The notes beneath the pieces were generated by a model that saw nothing but the letters and a program-made list of their open reading frames with translations, did no database searches and was not told the DNA's origin. Of a stretch of DNA of 25,995 bases, positions 13,175 through 22,006 are shown piece after piece. Source of the stretch: Phycisphaerales bacterium UBA3190 (GTDB lineage: Bacteria > Planctomycetota > Phycisphaerae > Phycisphaerales > UBA1924); NCBI GenBank assembly GCA_002364005.1, contig DEXG01000015.1:251483-277477 (forward strand), given 5' to 3'. Positions within the stretch are counted from its first letter, which is position 1, and the number at the start of each line of letters is the position of its first letter. A program made the translations under genes and the position numbers.

Positions 13175-16023
13175 GACGCACGGTCACCATCGCCCAGCGT
13201 GAACTCAGCTCCATGTTCCGGGTCCCCGCGGGCTGGATCGTCATCGCCCTGTTCGCGTTCCTCTCCAGCGTGCTGTTCGTGAACCAGACGCTGATCCCAG
13301 GGCAGCCCGGATCGCTGCGTTACTTCTTTATGTACGCCGGCTGGCTGATGATCCCCATCGCCCCGGCGATCTCGATGCGTCTGATGAGCGAGGAATACCG
13401 CTCGGGCAGCATCGAGGCCCTGCGCACCGCCCCGGCGGGCGACTGGTCGGTCACCCTGGGCAAGTACCTGGGCTCGGTCGGCTTCCTGCTGCTGATGCTG
13501 ATCCCCACGCTGGTCTACCCGCTGGTGCTCTTCCTCGTCAGCGATCCAGCACCAGACCTGGGACCGATCGGCGCGGGCTACCTGATGCTGGTGCTGGTTG
13601 GCATGCTCTATCTCGCGATCGGGATGCTTGCCTCGTCGCTGACCTCGTCGCAGACCCTGGCCTTCTTGGGCACGGTGATGTCGCTGATCCTGCTCATGGT
13701 GCTCACGAGCGTGATCGCTGAGCAAACGAGCGTGTTCTGGGCGGGGCTGCTGCGGTCGCTCTCGATCACCAATCGGGTCAGCGAGCTGGCCAAGGGGGTC
13801 ATCGACACCTCGACGGTCGCGTTCTTCCTCATCGGCAGCGTCTGGATGCTTGTGCTGGGCGCGGGATCGCTGGAGATCCGGCGTCTGGGACGCTCGCGTG
13901 CGTACACGATCCTCACCACGCTGATCTTCGTGCTTGTGACCGGCGCGGCCGTGGGCTTTGCCGGGGTCATCACCCACACCATGCACGCACGCTTCGATGT
14001 GACAAGCACCGGTGCCCACAAGCTGTCGGACAGGGCCAACCGCATCGTTGATCGTCTCACCGACCCGACTCGCATCGTGCTGGCCTTCTCGCCGAGCAAC
14101 ATCAACGACCCGCTGGCGATCGATCTGGTGAACGATGTGCTCGAGGCGTACGACCAGTCGAGCGTGCTGATCGAGACCCGCATCATCGATCTCGACTCGC
14201 CCGAGGGTGCCCGCGATTCCAAGGATCTGCTGGCCGAACTCAGCGAGCGTGACCGGGCGTTGATCGATGCAAACCTCGGGGCAATCGACGAGGCCGCCCA
14301 ACTCATGCGTGACGCGGCCCCGCAGCTGCAATCGCTCAGCGAGTCGCTGGTCGATGTACGCGATGCGATCCCGGCCACCACGCAGACCAACCTAACGAAC
14401 CGCGCGGTCTTCGAGCAGCGTGGCGCGATCATCCGCCTGGCCGCCAAGGACCTGGCCACACACAGCGACACGGTGCTGGAGCAGATCGCCCCGTTCACCT
14501 CGGGCGATACGGCGAGCGACGAGCTGTTCCCCTTTGACACCTACAGCGAGCCACTCGAACGCTCGCTGGCCCAGCTGCTCAACCAGCTCGATGATCTGGG
14601 CAACGAGGTCGACGCGTTCGCCAATGCCGAGGAACTCGATCTGGCCCCGCGCCAGGTCGCTCGCCCGCTCATCAACCGCATCGAGGGCCTCCGCGACCGC
14701 ATCGCCCAGGCCCTCGACCGTATGACGCGGCTCGAGCGAATCGACGCGCTCCGGGTCGCGCGGGCCCTGCAAACGGGTGAGACCCTGCTGGTGATCGGCC
14801 CGCCCGGACAGGGCGTCTCGGCCGTCGATCTGGAATCACTCTTCCTGCCCAGCGAGGCCATCGAGCGTGCGGGGGTTTCGGCGGCGGGTGTGATCGGGCC
14901 GCGAGCTCAGGAGCTGATCGCCAGCGCCATGGCTCGTCTGGTCGCCCCGGCCCAGCCGGTGCTCATCTTTGTGCACCACTGGCAGCCCGGCGAGCTGCTT
15001 ACGGGCAGTCAGCTCTTCACCCAAACCGTCCAGATGCTCGCCCAGCGGGGCATCGACTGTGTCGAATGGGCGGCTATCGAGCAGCCCATGCACCCATCGC
15101 TCGACAGCGTCGATCCGCTGGGAACACGCCCGCGCGTGTACATGGTGCTGGCCGCGGATTCCACCGAGCAGAGCAACACGAGCGGACTCAGCGGCGTCAA
15201 GCGGGCCGAGGCACTCGGAGGCGTTGTTCAGCAGCTGATCAATGAGGGACGGAACCTGATCATTTCATTGCCCCCCTCGATCTTCCCATCGTCCGGCCAA
15301 CCCGACCCGCTGGTTCGTGCGATCGAGCCGTTCGGGATCAGCGCGGAGACCGGGCGTCCGTTGTTGCACGAGAAGATGGGCCCGATGGGACGATTCGCTG
15401 ATCCGGTGACGCGGATGCTCCCTGAAACTGGGGATCACCCGATCGCTCAGGCGATCAGTGGGCTCAACACCGTGATGACCTGGGCGATCCCGCTTGAGAT
15501 ACAACCCACGCCGGGCGTTGATGCCCAGCCTTTGGTCAAGATTGTCGGTGACGAGCAGACTTGGGGCGAGAGTTCATGGCTCACGCTGTGGCGTCGCAAC
15601 AACCAGTCGCGCCAGGTGATGCCCAACCAGCCCGTGTTCAATGCCAGCGATGATCTTCGACACGACGCGTGGGTCCTGGCGGCGGGTGCGGAACGGACAT
15701 TTGCCGGTCAATCGCAGCGATTGATCGTCGTTGGATCGAATGCCATTGGCTGGAGCGGCGACGCCATCCTCGCGGGCGGCTCGCAGGTTGTCGACGGGCG
15801 CATCACCACGCGTTGGTCAGGCAACCAGACGCTGTTCGAATCATCGATCGCGTGGCTTGCGGGCATGGACGACCTGATTGCACCGGGCACGCAGGCGCGG
15901 ACCATCGCGACGATCAAGCCGCTGGATGCACAGCAGTACTCAGTGATCCGGTGGATACTGCTGGCCGGGTTGCCCGGGCTGATCCTGATCCTGGGGATGG
16001 CCTACCGGCTGATCTTCGGCTGA
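13171..16023 (+). CDS. Fused GldF-GldG-like ABC-2 permease and periplasmic domain
   Basis: In this 950-residue membrane protein, residues 1-235 form an ABC-2 permease with about six helices and the family pattern SEEYRSGSIEALRTAPA. A further helix (about 248-270) leads to a large extracytoplasmic domain beginning RFDVTSTGAHKLSD. That resembles the start of GldG-type domains (uncharacterised ABC transport component), where R-x-D-x-T...LS is common. A long, charged helical insert (about 350-540) interrupts the domain, and a final helix (WILLAGLPGLILILGMAYRL) anchors the C-terminus. In gliding Bacteroidetes GldF and GldG are separate proteins, here joined. The substrate is unknown and no motility genes are nearby. 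The last 84 bases overlap the end of a convergent gene. Confidence 0.87.
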   Translation: MRRTVTIAQRELSSMFRVPAGWIVIALFAFLSSVLFVNQTLIPGQPGSLRYFFMYAGWLMIPIAPAISMRLMSEEYRSGSIEALRTAPAGDWSVTLGKYLGSVGFLLLMLIPTLVYPLVLFLVSDPAPDLGPIGAGYLMLVLVGMLYLAIGMLASSLTSSQTLAFLGTVMSLILLMVLTSVIAEQTSVFWAGLLRSLSITNRVSELAKGVIDTSTVAFFLIGSVWMLVLGAGSLEIRRLGRSRAYTILTTLIFVLVTGAAVGFAGVITHTMHARFDVTSTGAHKLSDRANRIVDRLTDPTRIVLAFSPSNINDPLAIDLVNDVLEAYDQSSVLIETRIIDLDSPEGARDSKDLLAELSERDRALIDANLGAIDEAAQLMRDAAPQLQSLSESLVDVRDAIPATTQTNLTNRAVFEQRGAIIRLAAKDLATHSDTVLEQIAPFTSGDTASDELFPFDTYSEPLERSLAQLLNQLDDLGNEVDAFANAEELDLAPRQVARPLINRIEGLRDRIAQALDRMTRLERIDALRVARALQTGETLLVIGPPGQGVSAVDLESLFLPSEAIERAGVSAAGVIGPRAQELIASAMARLVAPAQPVLIFVHHWQPGELLTGSQLFTQTVQMLAQRGIDCVEWAAIEQPMHPSLDSVDPLGTRPRVYMVLAADSTEQSNTSGLSGVKRAEALGGVVQQLINEGRNLIISLPPSIFPSSGQPDPLVRAIEPFGISAETGRPLLHEKMGPMGRFADPVTRMLPETGDHPIAQAISGLNTVMTWAIPLEIQPTPGVDAQPLVKIVGDEQTWGESSWLTLWRRNNQSRQVMPNQPVFNASDDLRHDAWVLAAGAERTFAGQSQRLIVVGSNAIGWSGDAILAGGSQVVDGRITTRWSGNQTLFESSIAWLAGMDDLIAPGTQARTIATIKPLDAQQYSVIRWILLAGLPGLILILGMAYRLIFG

Positions 16024-16950
16024 TCCCTGCTCGAACGCCCGCTGTTTCATCACCGCCTTGAATCGTCGCGCCACCAACGCGGTGCACACCAGCCCCACGG
16101 GGATGACGATGATCGTCTCGGCGATGCGGTTGATCACATCAGCACCAACAGCGGTCCGCATGGCGATGCCCTGGATCCCCGGCGTCATGGTCGCGGTCAG
16201 CCCGACCCCCCACTCCCTGAATCCGAGCCCACCGCCGGTGATCGGGATGATCTGTGCGATCTGCGAGACCGCGGTGATCAGGGCGATCTGCACCGGGGTG
16301 ATGTGGACGCCGAGCATCGCGAAGGCGGCGGCGTATCGCAGCATCCAGACCAGCAGATCGGCGTAGCGCCAGATCAGGGCCCGCATGAGCAGCCCCAGCT
16401 GATCGCTTTTGGTCTCTGCGAGTACCGTGAGGATCAACAGCAGCACCAACGGACTCGCCAGCAGCAGCGTGAACTGCCCCATCCCGATCGTTGGGCTCAT
16501 GAGCAAGGCCAGCCCCAACCCGATGGCGTTGGCAATGGCGGCATGGATCGCCGACCAGATGCTGGCCTCGACGCTGTCGCGGACCCTGATCTTGTTAACC
16601 TTGGCGTGGTACCCGATGCGTCCCACGAGCCCGGGGCGCATGGGCAGGTGGTTGAGAAGCCAGGCGCTGCCGACGAGCATGAGCATCTCAAGGCGTTCGA
16701 TCTGCCCGTGGCGACGATTCAGCGCCCAGAGGCATTGCGAGACGAAGAGCAGGTTGAGGATGGGCCCGAGCAGGACCAGCAGGGTCGCCCAGAGCGGGGC
16801 GTGGCTGATGTGATCTGCGAACTCACGCAGGGCGCTGGGGTCGGTGATCAGGTAGATCGCGGCCGCGCAGAGCAGCAAAAGACCAAGCACAAAGCCCACA
16901 CGGCGTTTGACCGAACGCTTGCTGCTGCGATCGTCGTCCCCGTCTTGCAT
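15940..16950 (-). CDS. Flippase-like membrane protein of the LPG-synthase TM family
   Basis: This 336-residue protein has roughly eight membrane helices. It carries the hallmark motif GGGLGFREWGVG plus NHLPMRPGLVGRIGYHAK, as in the UPF0104/AglD family related to the membrane domain of lysylphosphatidylglycerol synthase. The soluble aminoacyl-transfer domain of MprF is absent, so lipid lysylation is not implied; lipid or polyprenyl-linked substrate handling is more likely. The ATG at 16950 was chosen because GGGAG lies at correct spacing and it follows the previous stop by 19 bases. A longer form from 16986 would overlap the upstream gene. The last 27 or so residues, rich in Gln, Pro, Asp and Gly, are encoded antisense to the permease C-terminal helix. 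Confidence 0.8.
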   Translation of the reverse strand: MQDGDDDRSSKRSVKRRVGFVLGLLLLCAAAIYLITDPSALREFADHISHAPLWATLLVLLGPILNLLFVSQCLWALNRRHGQIERLEMLMLVGSAWLLNHLPMRPGLVGRIGYHAKVNKIRVRDSVEASIWSAIHAAIANAIGLGLALLMSPTIGMGQFTLLLASPLVLLLILTVLAETKSDQLGLLMRALIWRYADLLVWMLRYAAAFAMLGVHITPVQIALITAVSQIAQIIPITGGGLGFREWGVGLTATMTPGIQGIAMRTAVGADVINRIAETIIVIPVGLVCTALVARRFKAVMKQRAFEQGSAEDQPVGHPQDQDQPGQPGQQYPPDH

Positions 16951-16969
16951 CACGCTCCCATTGAGTGAA

Positions 16970-19585
16970 TCAATACCCAAGCCCATCGAATGTGGGCGTC
17001 ATGGCCTCGACACCTGGGCCGACGGTTCCGAGCAGGGGCTCGTTGTTCTTGAGCTTCGTGCGAACAAGGGTCGCGATGCGTTGTACCCGCTCGTCCGTGA
17101 TATGGGCGAGCGTCTCGAAGATGGGGGCTTCTGGATCGTCCGTGCGGGTGAGCAAGGCACATGCGAGCACCATGGGGTCGGCCTTCGAATCGATCAGCGC
17201 ATCGCTGAGCAACAGGGCCGCGACATGATCATCAAACTCGATCATCGCGGGCACCTGATGGCGTTGTGGCAGTGCGAGGAGCATCGCTGCACGCTCACCG
17301 GCGCTGCAGCCCGTGAACGCGTCGTTGAGAGCGTTGATGAGCTTATTCATCATCCCCTCATCGATCGCATCATCTTCGTTGCTGCTCATGAGGCGTGCAT
17401 TGATCGCGAGCACGGCCCGCCTGCGCGACTGGGAGTCACCACGGTTGAGCATGGCGATGAGATCGTTTGGATCTGCGCGGTAGACGCTCAGTCCCAACCG
17501 CTGCACGACCTGGGTCTCAGCGGTCAGGCCCAGCGGCGAGTTGGTGATGCCGTAGACCTTGGCGTTTGGATCAATGGTGCCCTGCCGCGCCGAGTTGTCG
17601 GCGACGCGGGGGCGGTAGCCCTGAATCAGCCGCCAGCGCTGACGCATCGAGACACCCGGCTGCTGGTCGATGAGCCAGTCAGTGGTCGCAGAATCAGCAA
17701 CGACCTTGAAGACGAGTTCTTCGCGGGGCATGAGGCGCAGGCGATGATCAATCTGCAGCACCTTGGGCTTCGACTCGCCGTTGAAGCCGTTGGTCATGGT
17801 TTTCACCCCGACCGGCTCAATGAGGACGCGTGATTCAAGCGGGGCATTGGGGCCTAACGCCAGTGGGATGGGGGCGGTGTTCTGCAGCGTGATGGTGAGC
17901 ATGGGCAGCTCCCCCTCACGGTACATGCGTTGGTCCTGCTGGATGCGCAGGAACTGGAAGGAGCCCGGGCGCTCGATCATCTGGTCGAGCCATGCGGGGA
18001 CCTTGCGTGCCATGGTCGCCATGGTCGCCCCCGCTTCGGTGAGCAGCTGATCGCCGACACCGAGCGACTGCAGGCGGGTGCTTGCATACGCGCCGTACAC
18101 ATCGAGCGGGTTCTTGCGTGCGATTCGCAGGTAGTCCTCGATCGCATCCTGCTCGCGATCGAGTCGCTCGAAGCACTGGGCCCGGATCAGGCTGATGATG
18201 GGCGAGCCCAAGTTGGCCTCGGAAGCCACGAGGGCCTCCTCGTACCGACCCTCGGCATAGAGGGCCATTGGCTCGATCCCACTGAGTCGTTCAGCCATCG
18301 CCGGCTGCAGCTGAATGATGTTGTTGATGTCTCGCCTGATCAGCTCCGCGTCGAGCCCGACGATGGCGCGCATGGCCTGCAGCTCGGCGACCCTGACCAC
18401 GACCTGCGTCAGGAGCAGGTTCATATTCACGCCGCTCGTCTTGGCCATTTCTGCGAACTGAACGAGCTGCTCGTTGACGCTGTTTTCGATGTCGGTCAGA
18501 ATCGATCGCACGAGTTGCGTCTCGCCCTGGCTGTGGGCCGCGAGCAGGCGCAGCTTGTCGAGGCCAAGGTTGTATTTAATTGCTTCTGGGCGCATCAGCC
18601 CATCGGTCGGGAGCTGGCGCTCCTCGTATGCCTGAATGACGGATTGGGCCTTAACCCGCAGTTCATTGAGTCTCCTGTTCAGACGATCCAGGAATGACGC
18701 CGGCCCATCGATCTGCCACTCGAGGGCGATGGTGATTTCCTCGATGTCCGCAGTGATCTCGCCCGATTCGAGCTTGAAGAGTTTCACGGCGGTATCGAGG
18801 AAGCGCTGTGATTCTTCCAATGCGCCCTGGGAAGCGAGCATGCGGGTGATGGTGAGGTAGACATTCGCATCAAGCGGATCCGCGTTGAGCAATCGCAGCT
18901 GATAATCGAGGTTCGTCACCGGATTCTCTCGAATCGACGAATAGAACTGTGCCGCCAGCGACGCGGCCGCTTTGTTCGTCATATCGAGCCGGGTCGCCTG
19001 GTGCAGGCGTTCGATGAATCCGGTCGTGTTGCCCATCTCGCGTTCGAGGAGCGCCGCATCGAGGGCCAGGCGTGAACGCACCGCCGGGTCCAGCGAGTTG
19101 CCCGCATCACTGAGGAACCGGTCGTAGAGCGCCTTGCGTCCTTCTACGGTCTGCTTCTTATTGATATTGGCGCTGATCAGGCGGAGTTGCGCCATGCTGT
19201 CCTTTGGATCGACCTGGATCACCCGGCGGGTCGCTTCAAGCATCAGCGCCTCATCGCCCGCAAGCCACGCGGCCTGGGCCACGCTTCGAGCAAGCTCGGC
19301 ATTGTTGGGGTCGAGGTCCGAAGCGAGCGACAGCAGATTCGCACACAGGCCATAATCGCTGGGCTTGGGCGACTGATTGAGGCGCAGATCAAGCAGGGCC
19401 GCGCGACGCATCAACCAGGGCAGCTCGTCCCGCAGCGTGATGGTTGGCAGTTCTGCGCTCGATTGCGAACCGGGTTCGATCGAAGCGGGCTGCTGGGCCG
19501 ATGCGGATGAGATGAACGGCATCGACGCACAGAGCGACCCCGCAATGAAAACAATCGGCAAAGCTCGGCATCGGTTTTTGGTCAT
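16970..19585 (-). CDS. Large secreted protein with TPR-like helical repeats
   Basis: This 871-residue protein of unknown function has a signal peptide (MTKNRCRALPIVFIAGSLC onward, cleavage probably after ASA near residue 31). Residues of roughly 60-530 are alpha-helical with TPR-like spacing; examples are DLDPNNAELARSVAQAAWLAGD and LNADPLDANVYLTITRMLASQ. A beta-rich segment follows (about 550-690, GELPMLTITLQNTAPIPLALG). The C-terminal helical region (about 700-860) resembles HEAT-type repeats. The ATG at 19585 was preferred because it opens directly into the signal peptide. The protein probably acts in the periplasm as a scaffold. It lies between a small membrane protein and a flippase-like gene in the same direction, so a shared envelope role is possible but unproven. 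Confidence 0.75.
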   Translation of the reverse strand: MTKNRCRALPIVFIAGSLCASMPFISSASAQQPASIEPGSQSSAELPTITLRDELPWLMRRAALLDLRLNQSPKPSDYGLCANLLSLASDLDPNNAELARSVAQAAWLAGDEALMLEATRRVIQVDPKDSMAQLRLISANINKKQTVEGRKALYDRFLSDAGNSLDPAVRSRLALDAALLEREMGNTTGFIERLHQATRLDMTNKAAASLAAQFYSSIRENPVTNLDYQLRLLNADPLDANVYLTITRMLASQGALEESQRFLDTAVKLFKLESGEITADIEEITIALEWQIDGPASFLDRLNRRLNELRVKAQSVIQAYEERQLPTDGLMRPEAIKYNLGLDKLRLLAAHSQGETQLVRSILTDIENSVNEQLVQFAEMAKTSGVNMNLLLTQVVVRVAELQAMRAIVGLDAELIRRDINNIIQLQPAMAERLSGIEPMALYAEGRYEEALVASEANLGSPIISLIRAQCFERLDREQDAIEDYLRIARKNPLDVYGAYASTRLQSLGVGDQLLTEAGATMATMARKVPAWLDQMIERPGSFQFLRIQQDQRMYREGELPMLTITLQNTAPIPLALGPNAPLESRVLIEPVGVKTMTNGFNGESKPKVLQIDHRLRLMPREELVFKVVADSATTDWLIDQQPGVSMRQRWRLIQGYRPRVADNSARQGTIDPNAKVYGITNSPLGLTAETQVVQRLGLSVYRADPNDLIAMLNRGDSQSRRRAVLAINARLMSSNEDDAIDEGMMNKLINALNDAFTGCSAGERAAMLLALPQRHQVPAMIEFDDHVAALLLSDALIDSKADPMVLACALLTRTDDPEAPIFETLAHITDERVQRIATLVRTKLKNNEPLLGTVGPGVEAMTPTFDGLGY

Positions 19586-19624
19586 TGGGCGGTTGTTTCC
19601 TGATCGCGTTGGGTGCGTGCGTCC

Positions 19625-19630
19625 ACTATA
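19625..19630 (-). promoter_or_regulatory. Possible -10 box for the secreted TPR-like gene
   Basis: On the minus strand TATAGT lies about 40 bases before the ATG at 19585, in the 60-base gap after the small membrane protein. A close -35 box is not visible. It may give this gene a promoter of its own within the block. Confidence 0.3.
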
Positions 19631-19645
19631 CACACTCTGACAGGA

Positions 19646-19957
19646 TCATACGCCCGCCCCCATCGCTGCTATGAGAAGTACGCACATGGAGACGCCCAGG
19701 ATCACCACATTCGTCGAACGAGTGAGCAGCCACATGGTTGGGTGCGGGTTGGGAAACAAGCGGATCGCGACACAATCGATGAAAATGAGCTGAGCCGCGC
19801 ACAGCGCACAGGACCCGGCGCTGATTGAGACCAGCTTGTGCCCCAGCAGCCCGGTGTGCGGCTCGGCAATCAGCCAGAGACCGAGCACGCCCATGGCGAT
19901 GCTCCAGAAACCGGCCAGGAGCACGATCAGCAGCTGCACCAATCGCTGTCGCCCCAT
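19646..19957 (-). CDS. Small three-helix membrane protein
   Basis: This 103-residue hydrophobic protein has about three membrane segments (roughly 7-30, 40-62 and 80-101) and a short basic start (MGRQR). I do not recognise a family. It is likely real: the ATG lies six bases after the rho stop, the hydrophobic pattern is regular and cleanly membrane-like, and codon choice matches the neighbours. The start has no strong ribosome-binding site, so translation may depend on ribosomes finishing rho. A link to Rho function is not implied by sequence. Confidence 0.65.
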   Translation of the reverse strand: MGRQRLVQLLIVLLAGFWSIAMGVLGLWLIAEPHTGLLGHKLVSISAGSCALCAAQLIFIDCVAIRLFPNPHPTMWLLTRSTNVVILGVSMCVLLIAAMGAGV

Positions 19958-19963
19958 GGTCGT

Positions 19964-21736
19964 TTAGCCCATCGCCATCTTGATCAGGAACTCGGCGTTG
20001 GTCTTGTGCTTGCCCAGTCGGGTCTTGAGCAGCTCCATGGCCTCGACGACATTCATGTCTGCCAGGACCTTGCGGAGGCGATAGACCAGCTCCAGCTCCT
20101 TGGGATCCATGAGCAGCTCCTCGCGACGCGTGCCCGAGGCGGCCACATCGATCGCGGGGTAGATCCGCTTCTCGACCAGTCGCCGATCCAGGTGCAGCTC
20201 GGAGTTGCCCGTCCCCTTGAACTCCTCGAAGATGACCTCGTCCATCTTGGACCCGGTATCGACCAGGGCGGTGCCGATGATCGTCAGCGAGCCGCCGCCC
20301 TCGATGGCGCGGGCGGCACCGAAGAACTTCTTGGGACGCTGCAGGGCGTTGCTATCGAGGCCGCCGGACATGATCTTGCCCGAGTGCGGGATCTCGCTGT
20401 TGTAGGCGCGGGCCAGGCGGGTGATCGAGTCGAGCAGGATGACGACATCCTCGCCGAACTCCACCATGCGTCGGGCCTTCTCGATCACCATCTCCGCGAC
20501 GGCGACATGGCGACCGGACTGCTCGTCGAAGGTGCTGGCCACGACCTCGACATCCTTGCCGACATTGCGTTTGAAGTCGGTGACTTCCTCGGGGCGTTCG
20601 TCGACCAGCAGCACGATGACCTTGACCTCGGGGTAGTTCTCGTTGATCGCCTTGGTCATCTTCTGCATCAGGACCGTCTTGCCCGTTCGGGGCGGGGCGA
20701 CGATCAGGGCACGCTGGCCCATGCCGATGGGTGAGACGAGGTCCATGATCCGCATCTCGATCGACTCGGGGACCGTCTCGAGCAGCAGACGCTTCTCGGG
20801 GTGCATGGGGACGAGGTCTTCGAAGTTGACCAGGTCGTGCACAACCTCGGGGCTCTTGCCGTTGATCTTCTCGACCTTGAGCAGTGCGAAGTAGCGTTCG
20901 CTCTCCTTGGGCGGGCGGATCGCGCCACGCACGGTCATCCCGCGCCGGAGCCCGAAGCGTCGGATCTGGCTTGGCGAGACATAGATATCGTCCGGACCGG
21001 GCAGGTAGCTCATCTCCGGGCTGCGCAGGAAGCCGAAGCCGTCGGACATGATCTGGAGGGTGCCCTCGCCGAACATGATGCCCTGCTTGGCGGCCCGTGC
21101 CTTGAGGATCTTAAAGATCAGGTCCTGCTTGGGCAGCTGGTGGAACTCTTCGAGCCCCTCCTTGTCCGCGATCGCCAGGATCTCCTTGTGGTCCATGCGC
21201 TGGAAGTCTGCGATGGTGAGCCCGTCGTCGACCATCTTGCCGCCTGATGCGGCGACGATGCGTTCGAGTTCTTCGGCTTCGCGTTCGAGCTGCTCATCGC
21301 TGGGCAGGATGTGTGAGGGGTATGCGCTGGAGCTGCTCTTGGGACGACCGCCCCCGCCGCCACCACCGCCGCCGCTGGATCCGCGACGCTTCTTGCGTTT
21401 GCGCCTGCGTCCGCCATCGGAGTCATTGTTGTTCTGATTCTGGTTCTGGTTCTGGTTCTGGCTTTGGCCCTGGCCCTGGCTCTGGCTGCCGCCTGATCCA
21501 GATTTCTGAGTTGTGCCCTTGGAGCTATCGCTTGGCTTTTCAGCGCTTGGCTTGCTGCTGGCGCTGGCTGCCCCCTTGTCCTTGGCGGCCGGCTTCTCGC
21601 TCGAGGAGGTCCCCGCTGCGGGCTTCGACTCGACGCTCGACTCAGCACTCGACTTCTTCGTCGCTGCTTTCTTGGTCGTGCGCTTCTTCTTGGTTGTCTT
21701 GGTTTCTTTTTCAGCAACCTCTGACTGCTTGGCCAT
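19964..21736 (-). CDS. rho: Transcription termination factor Rho with disordered N-terminal extension
   Basis: Rho is a hexameric RNA helicase that ends transcription. The core is complete: a cold-shock-like RNA-binding fold (GTLQIMSDGFGFLRSPEMSY), Walker A APPRTGKT, Walker B VVILLDSITRLARAYN, and the loop region GGGSLTIIGTALVDTGSKMD. Before it is a 130-residue low-complexity extension. This has Lys/Thr-rich TKKKRTTKKAATKK, a Ser/Ala/Lys/Pro stretch, a Gln-Asn run, a basic cluster RRRKRKKRR and nine glycines. Total length is 590 residues against about 420 for the E. coli protein. Extensions of this kind occur in Bacteroidetes, where one was reported to drive phase separation. The ATG at 21736 follows GAGGAC at good spacing; an ATG five codons upstream is a weaker choice. 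Confidence 0.96.
   Translation of the reverse strand: MAKQSEVAEKETKTTKKKRTTKKAATKKSSAESSVESKPAAGTSSSEKPAAKDKGAASASSKPSAEKPSDSSKGTTQKSGSGGSQSQGQGQSQNQNQNQNQNNNDSDGGRRRKRKKRRGSSGGGGGGGGGRPKSSSSAYPSHILPSDEQLEREAEELERIVAASGGKMVDDGLTIADFQRMDHKEILAIADKEGLEEFHQLPKQDLIFKILKARAAKQGIMFGEGTLQIMSDGFGFLRSPEMSYLPGPDDIYVSPSQIRRFGLRRGMTVRGAIRPPKESERYFALLKVEKINGKSPEVVHDLVNFEDLVPMHPEKRLLLETVPESIEMRIMDLVSPIGMGQRALIVAPPRTGKTVLMQKMTKAINENYPEVKVIVLLVDERPEEVTDFKRNVGKDVEVVASTFDEQSGRHVAVAEMVIEKARRMVEFGEDVVILLDSITRLARAYNSEIPHSGKIMSGGLDSNALQRPKKFFGAARAIEGGGSLTIIGTALVDTGSKMDEVIFEEFKGTGNSELHLDRRLVEKRIYPAIDVAASGTRREELLMDPKELELVYRLRKVLADMNVVEAMELLKTRLGKHKTNAEFLIKMAMG
21432..21485 (+). repeat. Hexanucleotide tandem repeat inside rho
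   Basis: Nine 6-base units are present, mostly TTCTGG then CTTTGG, CCCTGG and CTCTGG variants on the plus strand. They encode alternating Gln-Asn and Gln-Ser/Gln-Gly pairs in the Rho extension. Four exact TTCTGG units lie together. Unit gain or loss would keep the frame. Confidence 0.85.
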
Positions 21737-22006
21737 GTCGATAGTCCTCATATCTGCGGCGAGTGATGATCGTTCGAACCATCAGCGTTCGCGAGCGCGG
21801 GTCTGTAGCTCTGTGCGTTGTGTCGTTTTCAATGGATGCTGCTCGATCGTGAGCATCGATGGGAATCGCAGGGAACCCCCCCCGCATGAATCAGTCGCTG
21901 CGTCTTGCCCAGAAAGCCGGACGGGTCACAAGAAGCGTGGCCCTGAAATCGTGCATACAGAACACGAGCGTCTTCAAAGATGTATTTTCTGGTGTATCGA
22001 AAGTGC
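21737..22006 (-). other. Non-coding leader between coaE fusion and rho
   Basis: This 270-base gap has no convincing gene. On the transcribed strand the part nearest rho is poor in G and rich in C and A (for example CATTGAAAACGACACAACGC), as Rho-loading sites often are. A run of eight G lies further upstream on that strand. Autoregulation of rho in its leader is known in E. coli; here it is only a possibility. Confidence 0.3.

Noticed and set aside
12838..14331. 497-codon open frame on the minus strand
   Set aside because: It is antisense to the ABC genes; composition is Arg/His/Gln/Asp-rich without domains, while the plus strand has clear motifs.
15940..16950. Full MprF lysylphosphatidylglycerol synthase
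   Set aside because: Only the membrane domain is present; the soluble aminoacyl-transferase half is missing.
19838..20734. 298-codon open frame on the plus strand
   Set aside because: It is antisense to rho and the small membrane protein; no domain and shadow-like composition.
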